Shown piece after piece: positions 8,402 to 16,242 of a stretch of 64,000 nucleotides of DNA (positions within the stretch are counted from its first letter, which is position 1; each line of letters opens with the position of its first letter). Under the pieces are notes generated by a model that was not told the DNA's origin, did not search any database, and was given only the letters and a program-made list of their open reading frames with translations. The position numbers were made by a program, and so were the translations under genes. This DNA is from Deltaproteobacteria bacterium (lineage in GTDB: Bacteria; Desulfobacterota; BSN033; UBA1163), in contig JAGVBT010000028.1 in assembly GCA_020059605.1 (NCBI GenBank), forward strand, positions 31,985-95,984. Reading direction: 5' to 3'.

Positions 8402-9034
8402 ATGAATAAGCGTAAATTTATTAAAGAATATTTAGAACCGATACTCATTGCGATATTAATCGCACTCTTTATTCGAACCTTTGTGGTTCAGGCTTTCAAA
8501 ATCCCCTCCAGTTCGATGGAGCCCACCCTCCACGTGGGAGACCATATCCTTGTCAGCAAATTTATCTATGGGATTAAAATTCCCTTCACCGGCCAGAAGC
8601 TGGGTCAATTCCGAACTCCAAAAAGAGGAGATGTCATCGTATTTATCTTTCCCAAAGATCCTTCCAAGGATTTCATCAAGAGGGTCATCGGAGTCGAAGG
8701 GGACCGGGTCGACATCGAGGGAAATAAAGTCTATATCAACGGAAAGCAAATCGATGATCCCTGGGGATATTACGACCGGAAAAACGAATGGATGAGAAGC
8801 CTCGGCCCGGTCGGCCCCTTTGAGCGCGTGGTGGTTCCGAAAGAGCACCTTTTTGTCCTCGGGGATAACCGTGACAATAGCCAGGATAGCCGTTTCTGGG
8901 GTTTTGTCAATGTCAACCAGGTCAGGGGGCAGGCATTCATCATCTATTTTTCAGGTCCGGGTTTGTTAAATATCCTGCTTCCGTGGAATTGGGACGAAAT
9001 TCAGTGGGGAAGGTTCGGCAAGCTGATTCGTTAA
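8402..9034 (+). CDS. lepB: Signal peptidase I
   Basis: Cleaves signal peptides of exported proteins at the periplasmic face of the inner membrane. One N-terminal membrane segment (about residues 12-30) is followed by box B with catalytic Ser38 (PSSSMEPTLHVGD). Box D carries the general-base Lys93 (FIKRVIGVEGDRV) and box E is VLGDNRDNSQDSRFWG. The 210-residue length fits the compact single-anchor form. The upstream 38 bp are the outer flank of the S23-type repeat; only a weak AAAGG precedes the ATG. Confidence 0.95.
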   Translation: MNKRKFIKEYLEPILIAILIALFIRTFVVQAFKIPSSSMEPTLHVGDHILVSKFIYGIKIPFTGQKLGQFRTPKRGDVIVFIFPKDPSKDFIKRVIGVEGDRVDIEGNKVYINGKQIDDPWGYYDRKNEWMRSLGPVGPFERVVVPKEHLFVLGDNRDNSQDSRFWGFVNVNQVRGQAFIIYFSGPGLLNILLPWNWDEIQWGRFGKLIR

Positions 9035-9056
9035 TAAAAAATGGTATCAATTTAGA

Positions 9057-9181
9057 GCTTTGAAAAATGTCTGTAATGTAGGCCCTCGTGGACGTATATC
9101 TGGCTCGAAATCCCACCGTTCCTGTTTGTTAACGGGCATAAAGCCCTTCACTACAAGGCACATTTTTTCATTTTTCAAAGC
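9057..9181 (+). repeat. MITE-like element with perfect 13-bp terminal inverted repeats
   Basis: GCTTTGAAAAATG at 9057-9069 is exactly inverted at 9169-9181; with one mismatch the match runs 15 bp. The 99-bp interior has no gene and includes ACGGGCATAAAGCCCTTCAC, whose inverse is close to the hairpin motif just upstream of tRNA-Leu at about 10710-10737. Confidence 0.65.
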
Positions 9182-9212
9182 GCTAACGTGTTACAAAAAA
9201 TGAAGATTACGT

Positions 9213-9359
9213 GTAACGGTTACGAGACCGGTTTCGGTTATCGGTAACGGTTGTGTGATTATGATTTGAAGACGTCACCTGCAACCTTCTATGAACGATA
9301 CGGGCGTCGTAGCCCTGACCGAAAAACGAAGGTCCGATTTCGATACGAGCCTCGCAGCC
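9213..9359 (+). repeat. S23-type short repeat abutting the ribF stop codon
   Basis: GTAACGGTTACGAGACCGG (9213-9231) and the inverted right end CGATACGGGCGTCGTAGCCC form the element, with the S23-tail trace GAAGACGTCACC inside. A second partial right end (CGATACGAGCCTCGCAGCC) runs directly into the ribF stop codon at 9360. No gene is seen in 9035-9359. Confidence 0.6.
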
Positions 9360-10295
9360 TTACTCCTTCCCCTCTGCAAAGACGTTTGTCCTTGCCCATT
9401 CAATATCTTTTTGAATTTGGGCGACGAGTTCTTGAATGGAAGAAAAGCGAATTTCATCGCGGATCCTCTTAATGAAATAGACCTGAATCTCATCGCCGTA
9501 TATCTCCCGGTCAAAATCCAGGAGATGGACTTCCAGCGAGAGGGCGTTCGCATTGAAAGTCGGATTGAAGCCGATATTGGCCAGGGCGTTCAAGCATTGT
9601 TCTTTCCATTTTGCCCTCACGGCGTAAACACCCGCCTTGGGATAAAGCTCTTCCGTCATATCGAGGTTGGCCGTGGGGAAACCGAGGTCATGGCCCTTCC
9701 TGGTTCCCTCGATCACCCGCCCAATAACCGGGTAATCCCTTCCCAGTAAGGCCGAAGCCTTTTCGACCTCCCCCTCCCGGATGAGTTCCCTGATTTTCGA
9801 ACTGCTGACGGCCGTATCCATGGCAATCAGGGCGTCTACGACTTCAACGTCGATTCCGAAAGAAGCGCAGATTTCTTTCAGGGATTCCACGTTCCCGCTC
9901 TTTTTTCTGCCGAACCGGTAATTGTAACCGACGACAATCTTTTTCGCCCCAACCTTCTCCACCAGGACACTTCTCACAAATTCAGAAGGCGAGATCTCTG
10001 CAAAGGCTCTGGTAAACTCGATACAAAGGACTTTATCCACGCCGGTCTTTTCGATCAACATCATTTTCTTTTTAAAGGGCGTGAGAAGGGGAGGGCACTG
10101 CTCCGGGTAAAGGATTTTTAAGGGATGGGGCTCAAAAGTGATGACCACGGATTCGCCTTGTATCTTGGCGGCTTCCTGCCTGACTTTTTCAAATATTCTC
10201 CGGTGTCCGAGATGGATGCCGTCAAAATTTCCCAGCGTCACCACAGGGTTTCTGAAGGGTCTCGTTAAATTTTCAATCCCTTTGATGATGTCCAT
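9360..10295 (-). CDS. ribF: Bifunctional riboflavin kinase / FAD synthetase
   Basis: Converts riboflavin to FMN and then FAD. The N-terminal nucleotidyltransferase half has VTLGNFDGIHLGHRRIF and the later SSSKIRELIREGEVEKA. The C-terminal riboflavin kinase half has VIEGTRKGHDLGFPTANLD with the PTAN motif, and NIGFNPTF. The 311 residues are full length. It is monocistronic here. No FMN riboswitch was recognised in the roughly 100 bp upstream. Both gene ends are bordered by repeats. Confidence 0.95.
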   Translation of the reverse strand: MDIIKGIENLTRPFRNPVVTLGNFDGIHLGHRRIFEKVRQEAAKIQGESVVITFEPHPLKILYPEQCPPLLTPFKKKMMLIEKTGVDKVLCIEFTRAFAEISPSEFVRSVLVEKVGAKKIVVGYNYRFGRKKSGNVESLKEICASFGIDVEVVDALIAMDTAVSSSKIRELIREGEVEKASALLGRDYPVIGRVIEGTRKGHDLGFPTANLDMTEELYPKAGVYAVRAKWKEQCLNALANIGFNPTFNANALSLEVHLLDFDREIYGDEIQVYFIKRIRDEIRFSSIQELVAQIQKDIEWARTNVFAEGKE

Positions 10296-10503
10296 AACGA
10301 TTTTTGGTTAAAGGCTAAGGTGAGGAAGCCGGTTTGGTGAAAGGTCAATGGGTCAGGGCGAATGAATTAAAACCATTGCATTTATCCAAAGACAAAACAG
10401 GCTTCTTTGCCTTTACATTAACTTATTAACATCGCTCATTCTGATCACTTGACTTTAATGTAAAAAAATATAAAATAGTATTTGATGATTTTCAATCACC
10501 GTA

Positions 10504-10691
10504 ACATGTGATACATTCGTAAAAAGTCAAAAAACAAGAAAGACGTCATGCTGGACTCGGTTTCGAGTCGTACCGACTTGTTTCAGCATCTAACAAAATC
10601 AAGAACTTACGAGACCCTGAAACGATACTGAATCGAGTTCAGCACAAGGTTAGGGTGACATATCGGGACTTTTTACGAGACCATCACATGT
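10504..10691 (+). repeat. Large palindromic repeat with CGTAAAAAGTC ends (copy A)
   Basis: CGTAAAAAGTC (10518-10528) is inverted at 10667-10677, and outside it ACATGTGAT (10504-10512) is perfectly inverted at 10683-10691. The interior carries CAGCATCTAACAAAATCAAG, identical in copy B at 35086-35202. Copy A has about 43 bp of extra interior sequence. It fills most of the gap between ribF and the tRNA gene. Confidence 0.7.
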
Positions 10692-10792
10692 GAACTTTCA
10701 AAAAAAGACTTGTAGTGTCGGGCTTTATGCCCGACCGATTATCCATAGACGAAGCAGGTATCCTTACCCTAACCTTAACCCGGTTGTAAAAA

Positions 10793-10881
10793 GCCGAAGT
10801 GGCGGAATTGGTAGACGCGCTAGATTCAGGGTCTAGTGGGATGTAAGTCCCGTGGGGGTTCAAGTCCCTTCTTCGGCACCA
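10793..10881 (+). tRNA. tRNA-Leu (anticodon CAG)
   Basis: Acceptor arm GCCGAAG (10793-10799) pairs with CTTCGGC (10871-10877), followed by A and an encoded CCA. The D-arm GGCGGAATTGGTAGACGCG is typical of tRNA-Leu. The anticodon stem CTAGA/TCTAG encloses the loop TTCAGGG, giving anticodon CAG. A long variable arm (GGGATGTAAGTCCC) confirms a class II tRNA. The T-arm is GGGGG-TTCAAGT-CCCTT with two G-U pairs. Confidence 0.96.
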
Positions 10882-10996
10882 TTTTAGAAATAAACACATC
10901 CGTCCCATTGCCCCGTTTGGAGATCCCCATTGATTGCCGGAAAGGGCTTCGGGTACTCTTCTGGGGAAGCGGATGGGCAAGCATGGAGGATTAGAA

Positions 10997-11203
10997 ATGT
11001 CAAGAAATATTGAAGCCATATACGAAGGCGGTATTCTAAAACCTTTGTCTCCATTGGAATTAAATGAACATCAAAAAGTAAGGATAACCGTTGAGGAGGG
11101 AGGGAGCGCAGTTAGAGCAACGAGCGGTCTGTTTAGCGGACTTAATCACGAAACCATCGAAGAGGTTGCCCTTTCACCAGATTTTTTACCCGAAGAGGCC
11201 TAA
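10997..11203 (+). CDS. DUF104-family antitoxin
   Basis: A 68-residue protein with the DUF104 pattern at the N-terminus: IEAIYEGGILKPLSPLELNEHQKVRI. This domain is the usual partner of a PIN-domain toxin. The ATG at 10997 has GGAGG eleven to fifteen bases upstream. The open frame extends further 5' but that region runs out of the tRNA trailer. The toxin gene begins one base after the stop codon and is broken, so this antitoxin probably has no active target encoded next to it. Confidence 0.8.
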   Translation: MSRNIEAIYEGGILKPLSPLELNEHQKVRITVEEGGSAVRATSGLFSGLNHETIEEVALSPDFLPEEA

Positions 11204-11204
11204 C

Positions 11205-11560
11205 ATGTTACTCTCTGGCCTGAGAGATGGATCTTCGGTTTTCATTGACGCCAATATTTTCATTTATCATTTTTCTAAAGAGTCAAAATTAAATCCAGAC
11301 AGCTCTAAGTTCTTGGAAAGATATCCTTATTCAATCTGAACATTTTGTCTCCAAACATGGAAACATTGGAGAGAAGCCAACAAATGAAAAAGCGATATGG
11401 ATTTCTTTCTAATGATGCACTCTCTCTCCAGATTATAGAAGACTTGAAAATTAGCAATTTGGCATCCAATGACTCCGACTTTGAGAGAGTGAACTTCATC
11501 ACACTTTTTAAACCTTCCGTGTTGAACCCAAAAGATTTTCAAGCCGCTAAAGTTTTATAA
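11205..11560 (+). pseudogene. Broken PIN-domain (VapC-like) toxin
   Basis: The N-terminal part, 44 codons from ATG 11205, has the first PIN Asp block SSVFIDANIFIYHF and ends at a TGA at 11337. The C-terminal part is recognisable in a different frame (11369-11515): KKRYGFLSNDALSLQIIEDL, then NLASNDSDFERV. These are the last two PIN acidic motifs, normally about 60 or more residues downstream of the first. The middle is missing, so the gene has an internal deletion plus frameshift. The end of the fragment runs into an S23-type repeat end. Confidence 0.75.
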
Positions 11561-11610
11561 GACGATAAACGTAACCTTTTTTTAACCATACGGGCCTCAT
11601 CATCTTAACC
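11559..11610 (+). repeat. Solo right end of an S23-type element
   Basis: AAGACGATAAACGTAACC followed by CCATACGGGCCTCAT reproduces the right boundary of the S23 cassettes, including the codons for the S23 C-terminus and stop. No matching left end is nearby. It lies between the decayed PIN gene and the 3' end of the PBP1A gene. Confidence 0.55.
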
Positions 11611-11619
11611 TTTTCAGAC

Positions 11620-13665
11620 CTAATTCGTTTTTAAAGAGTGATTCAATTCAAATTTGAAGAAATCGGTGGTGGGTTTTATCTTTGACGGAATATCTCGTGC
11701 CGGCCCGGTTCCTTCCTTAAAACATTCAAGAATCGCTCCCTTGGCGAGGCTCATTTGACCCGTTTTGGGATCGACTTTCATAAACTCAATGCCTTCGGGA
11801 ACAAGAAAATCTTTTACTTCTCTGTTCTTCAACGCCTTTGACATAAACGAAACCCAGATCGGAGCGGCCGCCCGGGCCCCGGTCTCATTTTCGCCGAGGG
11901 ATTTATCTTCATCAAACCCCACCCAGACGCCCGTGATGAGTTCCGGAGTATAACCGATAAACCAGGCATCATAAAATTGATCCGTTGTTCCTGTCTTGCC
12001 TGCAACGGGCCTTCCGAGCGATTTTGCCCTCCATCCCGTCCCGCTCTGAACAGCGCTCTCCAGGAGGTGTGTCATCAGGTAGGCGGTCTGCGGGCTGATC
12101 ACCTGTTCCGGGTCCTCCTGAGGATGAAGGGGGAGATGCTCTTCGAGCAGGTTCCCTTCCCGGTCCAGGACCTTTTGGACGAAGACCGGCTTAAATGGCT
12201 TCCCCTGATTGGCAAAGACGGCATAGGCTTTTGTCAGCTCAAAGGGGGTAATGCTTGACGAACCCAGGGCCATGGCAAGGTGATCATGAAGGCCGGCGGA
12301 GATCCCCAGGTTTTTTGCATAATCCCTGATGTAATCGATTCCGATATCGCGGGCAATCTTAACTGTGACAACATTAACCGATTGGGCAAGGGCGTTCCTC
12401 AAGGTCGTCGGTCCGCTGAATTTTTCATCGTAATTTTTGGGCTTCCATTTTTTATTTCCGAATTCGAAAACAATCGGCGCGTCGACGATGACGGAGGCGG
12501 GGGTGTAGCCCTTATCCAGAGCGGAAGCAAAGACGATCGGCTTAAAGGCCGATCCGGTCTGGCGCAGGGCTTGGGTGGCGCGGTTGAACTGGCTTCTTTT
12601 AAAGTTTCTTCCTCCCACCATGGCCCGGATATGGCCTGTTTCCAGGTCAAAACAGATCAGCGCTCCTTCTACGGCCGGAGAAGATTCTCTCGAAAGATAT
12701 TTCTGCCTTTTTTCAATCTCTCTTAACCCCGACTCAACCGCCGCATGGGCAAGGCGCTGGGTCTCAAGATCGATCGTGGTATAAACCTGCAGACCGCCTT
12801 TGTAGAGCGCATCCTTCCCATATTTCGATTCAATATATTTCCTCACATGCTCCACAAAATGGGGCGACTTTTCAGCATGGGGGGGGTGTTTTCCCGTGAT
12901 CTTAATCGGAGTCCGCAAAGCCCTCAGCGATTCATCATGAGAGATGAGCCCTTCCTCAACCATTCGGTTCAGAACATAGATTTGCCTCCTTTTAGCCTGT
13001 TCCGGATTGGTGTGGGGGGAATATTTGCTTGGGGCCTGGGGGAGCCCGGCCAGTAAGGCGGACTCGGCCACGTTGATTTCCTCGACCGGCTTCCCGAAAT
13101 AATTTTCAGCGGCCGCCGCCACTCCATAGGCGCCGTGCCCAAAATAGATCTGATTAAGATAGAGGTAGAGGATTTCCTCTTTGGATAGATACTTCTCTAT
13201 TTTAAAGGCCAATATGGCCTCGCGTATCTTTCTTGTCAAACTCTTTTCCGGAGTGAGGAGAAGGGATTTGACCACCTGCTGGGTAATGGTGCTTCCGCCC
13301 TGTATCATCTCCCCGGAAAAGAGATTCTTAACCAGCGCCCTAAAGATGGCCCAGTAATCCAAGCCCTTGTGCTGGAAAAACCGCGCATCCTCACCCGCGA
13401 CGATCGCCTGGATCAGATGGTTGGGAATTTTTTCCAGGGGGACGACCGTTCTCTTTTCAATAAAAAATTCCCCGATTACTTCCCCATCCCCCGAATAAAA
13501 TCTCGTTATAGTGGCCGGTTTGTAATTTTTAAGGTTCTCAATGCTCGGAAGACCGTGACTGAAATAAAAGTAGGAAGCGGCTCCGAAGACCATGACGAAG
13601 GTAACCGAAACCATTACAATTAAAATCGAAACCTTTAATGTTTTTTCCGATAAAGATGACTTCAT
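11620..13665 (-). CDS. Penicillin-binding protein 1A (bifunctional peptidoglycan synthase)
   Basis: Polymerises lipid II and cross-links the strands in the periplasm. A single N-terminal anchor (about residues 10-35) is followed by the GT51 domain with Glu92 in VAGEDARFFQHKG, GGSTITQQVVK and LYLNQIYFGHGAYGV. The transpeptidase domain has Ser372-x-x-Lys375 (TGSAFKP), SVN at 429-431 and KTGT at 557-560. The 681 residues are shorter than E. coli PBP1A, lacking the OB insertion. It is transcribed alone; the upstream region carries another repeat family. Confidence 0.95.
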   Translation of the reverse strand: MKSSLSEKTLKVSILIVMVSVTFVMVFGAASYFYFSHGLPSIENLKNYKPATITRFYSGDGEVIGEFFIEKRTVVPLEKIPNHLIQAIVAGEDARFFQHKGLDYWAIFRALVKNLFSGEMIQGGSTITQQVVKSLLLTPEKSLTRKIREAILAFKIEKYLSKEEILYLYLNQIYFGHGAYGVAAAAENYFGKPVEEINVAESALLAGLPQAPSKYSPHTNPEQAKRRQIYVLNRMVEEGLISHDESLRALRTPIKITGKHPPHAEKSPHFVEHVRKYIESKYGKDALYKGGLQVYTTIDLETQRLAHAAVESGLREIEKRQKYLSRESSPAVEGALICFDLETGHIRAMVGGRNFKRSQFNRATQALRQTGSAFKPIVFASALDKGYTPASVIVDAPIVFEFGNKKWKPKNYDEKFSGPTTLRNALAQSVNVVTVKIARDIGIDYIRDYAKNLGISAGLHDHLAMALGSSSITPFELTKAYAVFANQGKPFKPVFVQKVLDREGNLLEEHLPLHPQEDPEQVISPQTAYLMTHLLESAVQSGTGWRAKSLGRPVAGKTGTTDQFYDAWFIGYTPELITGVWVGFDEDKSLGENETGARAAAPIWVSFMSKALKNREVKDFLVPEGIEFMKVDPKTGQMSLAKGAILECFKEGTGPARDIPSKIKPTTDFFKFELNHSLKTN

Positions 13666-13809
13666 AATGATTATAAGGTGTTACAGTCCACAATATCAGA
13701 AACTTCTTGACTTCTAATAACATAATATACAACAGTGGTATCAAATTTACAATTAGGATTCGCCCTGGATTCCTGCTTTCCTGATTAGGAATCTTCTCAT
13801 TAGAAACTC

Positions 13810-13866
13810 AGGAAGCCATGAATAAAGAATTTGGGTTTTAGAAATTTCCTGGATTCCTGGCTTCCT
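13810..13866 (+). repeat. CCTGGATTCCTGGCTTCCTTAT-type repeat with 9-bp inverted ends
   Basis: AGGAAGCCA (13810-13818) is inverted at 13858-13866. The right half recurs at about 14860-14890 and about 16982-17010. The gap 13666-13978 between PBP1A and the RelE-like gene otherwise shows no gene. Confidence 0.55.
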
Positions 13867-13978
13867 TATCGTTCATAATCCCTGGTTTCCTTATAAGGGA
13901 TCTTCAGAAATTTCGATATCAAAAATGTTGCATTTTCATAGTATTTGAAACGGGGGGAAATGCGGTCAAGCGAAAATC

Positions 13979-14236
13979 TCAAGGCCTTTTGAGAAGGTCG
14001 TGGGTACCGATCCTCCGGAGTAAATAAAAATTCCCCTGGATTTGGAACGTGAAGCGGTAGTTCTTTGTAACCCGGGCTTCCCATATGTCCGGGAAGCCCT
14101 TCATCTTTTTGAGTCCTAAAGAGGGGTGCCGGGGGTTTTCTAAAAGGATTTTCAACTGCTCATCCGTCTTTTTGCGGAGCAGAGGCGGCAGGTTTTTGTA
14201 GTCATGAGCAAATTTGAGGCTGGGTTTTATTTCCAT
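13979..14236 (-). CDS. RelE/ParE-family toxin
   Basis: An 85-residue protein with the RelE superfamily layout: an N-terminal helix pair (LKFAHDYKNLPPLLRKKTDE), then LENPRHPSLGLKKMKG, WEARVTKNYRFTFQ and a final strand plus LLRRIGTHDLLKRP. This matches ribosome-dependent mRNA interferases or ParE-like gyrase poisons. Arg and Tyr residues in the central strands are in the right place, but the biochemical class cannot be settled by eye. It follows the AbrB-type antitoxin gene by 11 bp in one operon. Confidence 0.8.
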   Translation of the reverse strand: MEIKPSLKFAHDYKNLPPLLRKKTDEQLKILLENPRHPSLGLKKMKGFPDIWEARVTKNYRFTFQIQGNFYLLRRIGTHDLLKRP

Positions 14237-14247
14237 GGGCGTGGTTT

Positions 14248-14673
14248 TTAGCCCTCGATGGCGGTCTTAAACTGCTCCACTGTGCTAAAGGGGCCCATGA
14301 GCTTACCCTCGGTTATCTCCTTTTGCGCTTCCCTCTCGCCTTTCTGCCATTCTTCGGTCCACCACCAGGCCTGGTCATGATCAATAATTCCTACCTTCAC
14401 TGCCAAAGCAATTTCTTCTTCGGATAACCCTTTAGAATGAGCCATATCTTGTTTGATTTTTTCAATTTTAGCCTGGGTCTTTTTCAGGATTTTTTGCTCC
14501 TCTTTGCTGAGCGGGATGACACCGGTTTTAGTAACTAACTTTTTGGGGACGAGGACAATTTTTTGGTCTTCGGCCTTGGCCTCGATAAAATCCCCCTCTT
14601 CAAGTTGGAGCTTGTTGAAAATCTCTTTTGGTATTGTCACCTGGCGCCTTGGCCTGACTTTGACTACAGACAT
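14248..14673 (-). CDS. AbrB/MazE-type antitoxin with long C-terminal extension
   Basis: The N-terminal 45 residues are a swapped-hairpin AbrB DNA-binding domain (VVKVRPRRQVTIPKEIFNKL, then LEEGDFIEAKAEDQKIVLVP). The remaining 95 residues are a charged helical region (KEEQKILKKTQAKIEKIKQD, EEWQKGEREAQKEITEGKLM) likely to wrap the toxin. At 141 residues it is much longer than a MazE. The ATG has GAGGAGA upstream. The order antitoxin-toxin and the spacing support a functional type II module. Confidence 0.8.
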   Translation of the reverse strand: MSVVKVRPRRQVTIPKEIFNKLQLEEGDFIEAKAEDQKIVLVPKKLVTKTGVIPLSKEEQKILKKTQAKIEKIKQDMAHSKGLSEEEIALAVKVGIIDHDQAWWWTEEWQKGEREAQKEITEGKLMGPFSTVEQFKTAIEG

Positions 14674-15097
14674 GGTCTTGTCTCCTCAAAAATGTTTGCC
14701 AATCATATAATACGATTTTCTTACATTCTTGCTACTATAATAGAGAATTAAAAAAGGCGTGTCAAGATGTAGTGTCTGGCGATCACCAAAATTAAAAGGG
14801 ATGGCGTGGTATATCGCCTCGATGCTATGAATCCATGAAAAAAGATTTTGAGTGTTAGAATTCTCCTGGATTCCTGGGTTCCTTATTGTTCATGGTTCAT
14901 TGTCCATAGTTCATCGTTAATCGCCGGCCTCCTTATAGCAAAAATTGTCACTTTCCGGACAAAAAGCGTGAATGAAAATGGATTTTTATTATTGGATTGG
15001 ATCCTGAAATAAAACTTCATAAATCATATCTAAAAATAAGTTCATAATATCAAACAAATAGATAGTTATTTAATTTATGTTTCCGTCTTTATTGATT

Positions 15098-15113
15098 TGG
15101 CATAGATTGTGCT
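15098..15113 (+). promoter_or_regulatory. Sigma-54 promoter of the pilin genes
   Basis: TGGCATAGATTGTGCT has GG and GC at the exact -24/-12 spacing. The predicted start near 15124 leaves a 128-nt leader before pilA. That leader contains a strong Shine-Dalgarno-like AAAGGAGGTGA at about 15136-15146 with no in-frame pilin start behind it. The preceding gap from 14674 holds a TA promoter region and a copy of the CCTGGATTCC repeat. Confidence 0.75.
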
Positions 15114-15251
15114 TAAATACAATTAAAAATTTGTAAAAGGAGGTGAGCAAAAGAAGGTTTCGTTTATGGGTTAGGGTGAAGAGGTCCCTTATGGGTGTCA
15201 ACTAACAAACAAAAGGCCATTTACAAAAAACAATAAAGGAGGAAAAAAATT

Positions 15252-15695
15252 ATGTTAAGAATGAAGAAACAGATGGGTTTTACATTGATCGAGTTGTTGA
15301 TCGTTATCGCCATCATCGGCATCCTGGCCGCCATCGCCATCCCGATGTATAAGGCGCAAACAATCAAGGCAAAATTGACCGAAGTGACCAATGCCATGAG
15401 TAATGTGGCAAGCGCAGTAGCGGCTTTTATGCAGGAAAATCCGGGAGTTGCCTGGCCCAGTGCTCCTTCAATCGTTGAGATCAGAAACAGCCTTGGAGTT
15501 GCATTAGGCCAAATAGGCAGGATCTCACAAATGAATGTCAACGTCGGTGTTATTACAGCAACAGTACAGGGTATTGATAATTCAGTGAATGGAGAGAATT
15601 TGATTCTTACCCCAACTTCTGCAGACGATGGATCGATTGTATGGAATTGGACTGGATCTGCCGCAATGCCACCGGCCTATGTTCCGAAGCGTTAA
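15252..15695 (+). CDS. pilA: Type IV major pilin candidate
   Basis: A 147-residue prepilin. A short positively charged leader MLRMKKQMG is followed by the cleavage site G|FTLIELLIVIAIIGILAA, with Glu5 of the mature protein present; the mature chain is about 138 residues. The helix continues IPMYKAQTIKAKLTEVTNAM, then a small beta domain with WPSAPSIVEIRNSLGV. There are no cysteines, so no disulphide-bounded D-region. It has an ideal AAAGGAGG ribosome-binding site and a sigma-54 promoter, and is followed by a hairpin attenuator, all consistent with being the highly expressed pilin. Confidence 0.9.
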   Translation: MLRMKKQMGFTLIELLIVIAIIGILAAIAIPMYKAQTIKAKLTEVTNAMSNVASAVAAFMQENPGVAWPSAPSIVEIRNSLGVALGQIGRISQMNVNVGVITATVQGIDNSVNGENLILTPTSADDGSIVWNWTGSAAMPPAYVPKR

Positions 15696-15724
15696 TTTAG
15701 GCATTTGACAGAATCAATGATGGT

Positions 15725-15775
15725 GGTGCCCCGAAGGCCTGAAATTAAAGGCTTTTGGGGCACCAATGGTTTTTA
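15725..15775 (+). terminator. Rho-independent terminator or attenuator between the two pilin genes
   Basis: A 16-bp stem (15725-15740 with 15749-15764, GGTGCCCC against GGGGCACC at its base) with an 8-nt loop is followed by a T-rich stretch. It would lower transcription of the second pilin and minor pilin relative to pilA. Confidence 0.8.
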
Positions 15776-15779
15776 AATA

Positions 15780-16220
15780 ATGACCCAAATGAAAAACTCC
15801 AGCTCAGGATTTACCCTGATCGAATTGTTAATCGTTATTGCTATTATTGGAATATTAGCAGCAGTGGCGGTTCCATACTATATGAATCACCAGATTAAGG
15901 CTAAAATGACCGAGGTTACGAATGCCATGGCGGTTTTAAAAAGCGCTATCTCGGCGTATCGCCAGGAAATAGAATTCTGGCCAACGTGCCCAACCATTGT
16001 CGAAGTAAGAAATAGCCTGGGGGTGGGATTAGGAAATATTGATAGAATTTTATCAGTTTCAGTTATAAATGGGTTAATCACAGTAGTAATACAAAATATA
16101 CACCCCACAGTAGATGGTAAAACGCTAACATTAACACCAACTGCTAATTTAGATGGATCCATTAGTTGGTCTTGGGGATGGTCTTCTGACTTTCCCACGC
16201 ATCTGAGGCCAAAGAGCTAA
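15780..16220 (+). CDS. Second type IV pilin, paralogue of PilA
   Basis: A 146-residue prepilin: leader MTQMKNSSSG, then FTLIELLIVIAIIGILAA. It aligns with the preceding pilin along its length (KAKMTEVTNAM, IVEVRNSLGVGLG, LTLTPTA). It has one cysteine (WPTCP), so no intramolecular disulphide. There is no Shine-Dalgarno in front of the ATG at 15780, which lies just after the terminator hairpin. The gene is therefore probably weakly expressed: a minor pilin, or a diverged duplicate retained as reserve variation. Confidence 0.85.
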   Translation: MTQMKNSSSGFTLIELLIVIAIIGILAAVAVPYYMNHQIKAKMTEVTNAMAVLKSAISAYRQEIEFWPTCPTIVEVRNSLGVGLGNIDRILSVSVINGLITVVIQNIHPTVDGKTLTLTPTANLDGSISWSWGWSSDFPTHLRPKS

Positions 16221-16242
16221 CCGGAAAAAAACGGGGTTTAAA

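Noticed and set aside
10296..10503. FMN riboswitch upstream of ribF
   Set aside because: The conserved RFN core sequences were not found; the region is AT-rich and repeat-bounded.
10684..11019. Minus-strand open frame of 111 codons
   Set aside because: It runs antisense through tRNA-Leu and the antitoxin leader and has no recognisable domain.
11091..11204. Upstream extension of the PIN toxin frame into the antitoxin gene
   Set aside because: The homologous PIN sequence starts at the ATG at 11205, one base after the antitoxin stop codon.
15252..15695. Conductive (e-pilin) candidate
   Set aside because: The pilin has a full C-terminal beta domain and few aromatic residues in the helix, unlike the short aromatic Geobacter-type pilin.
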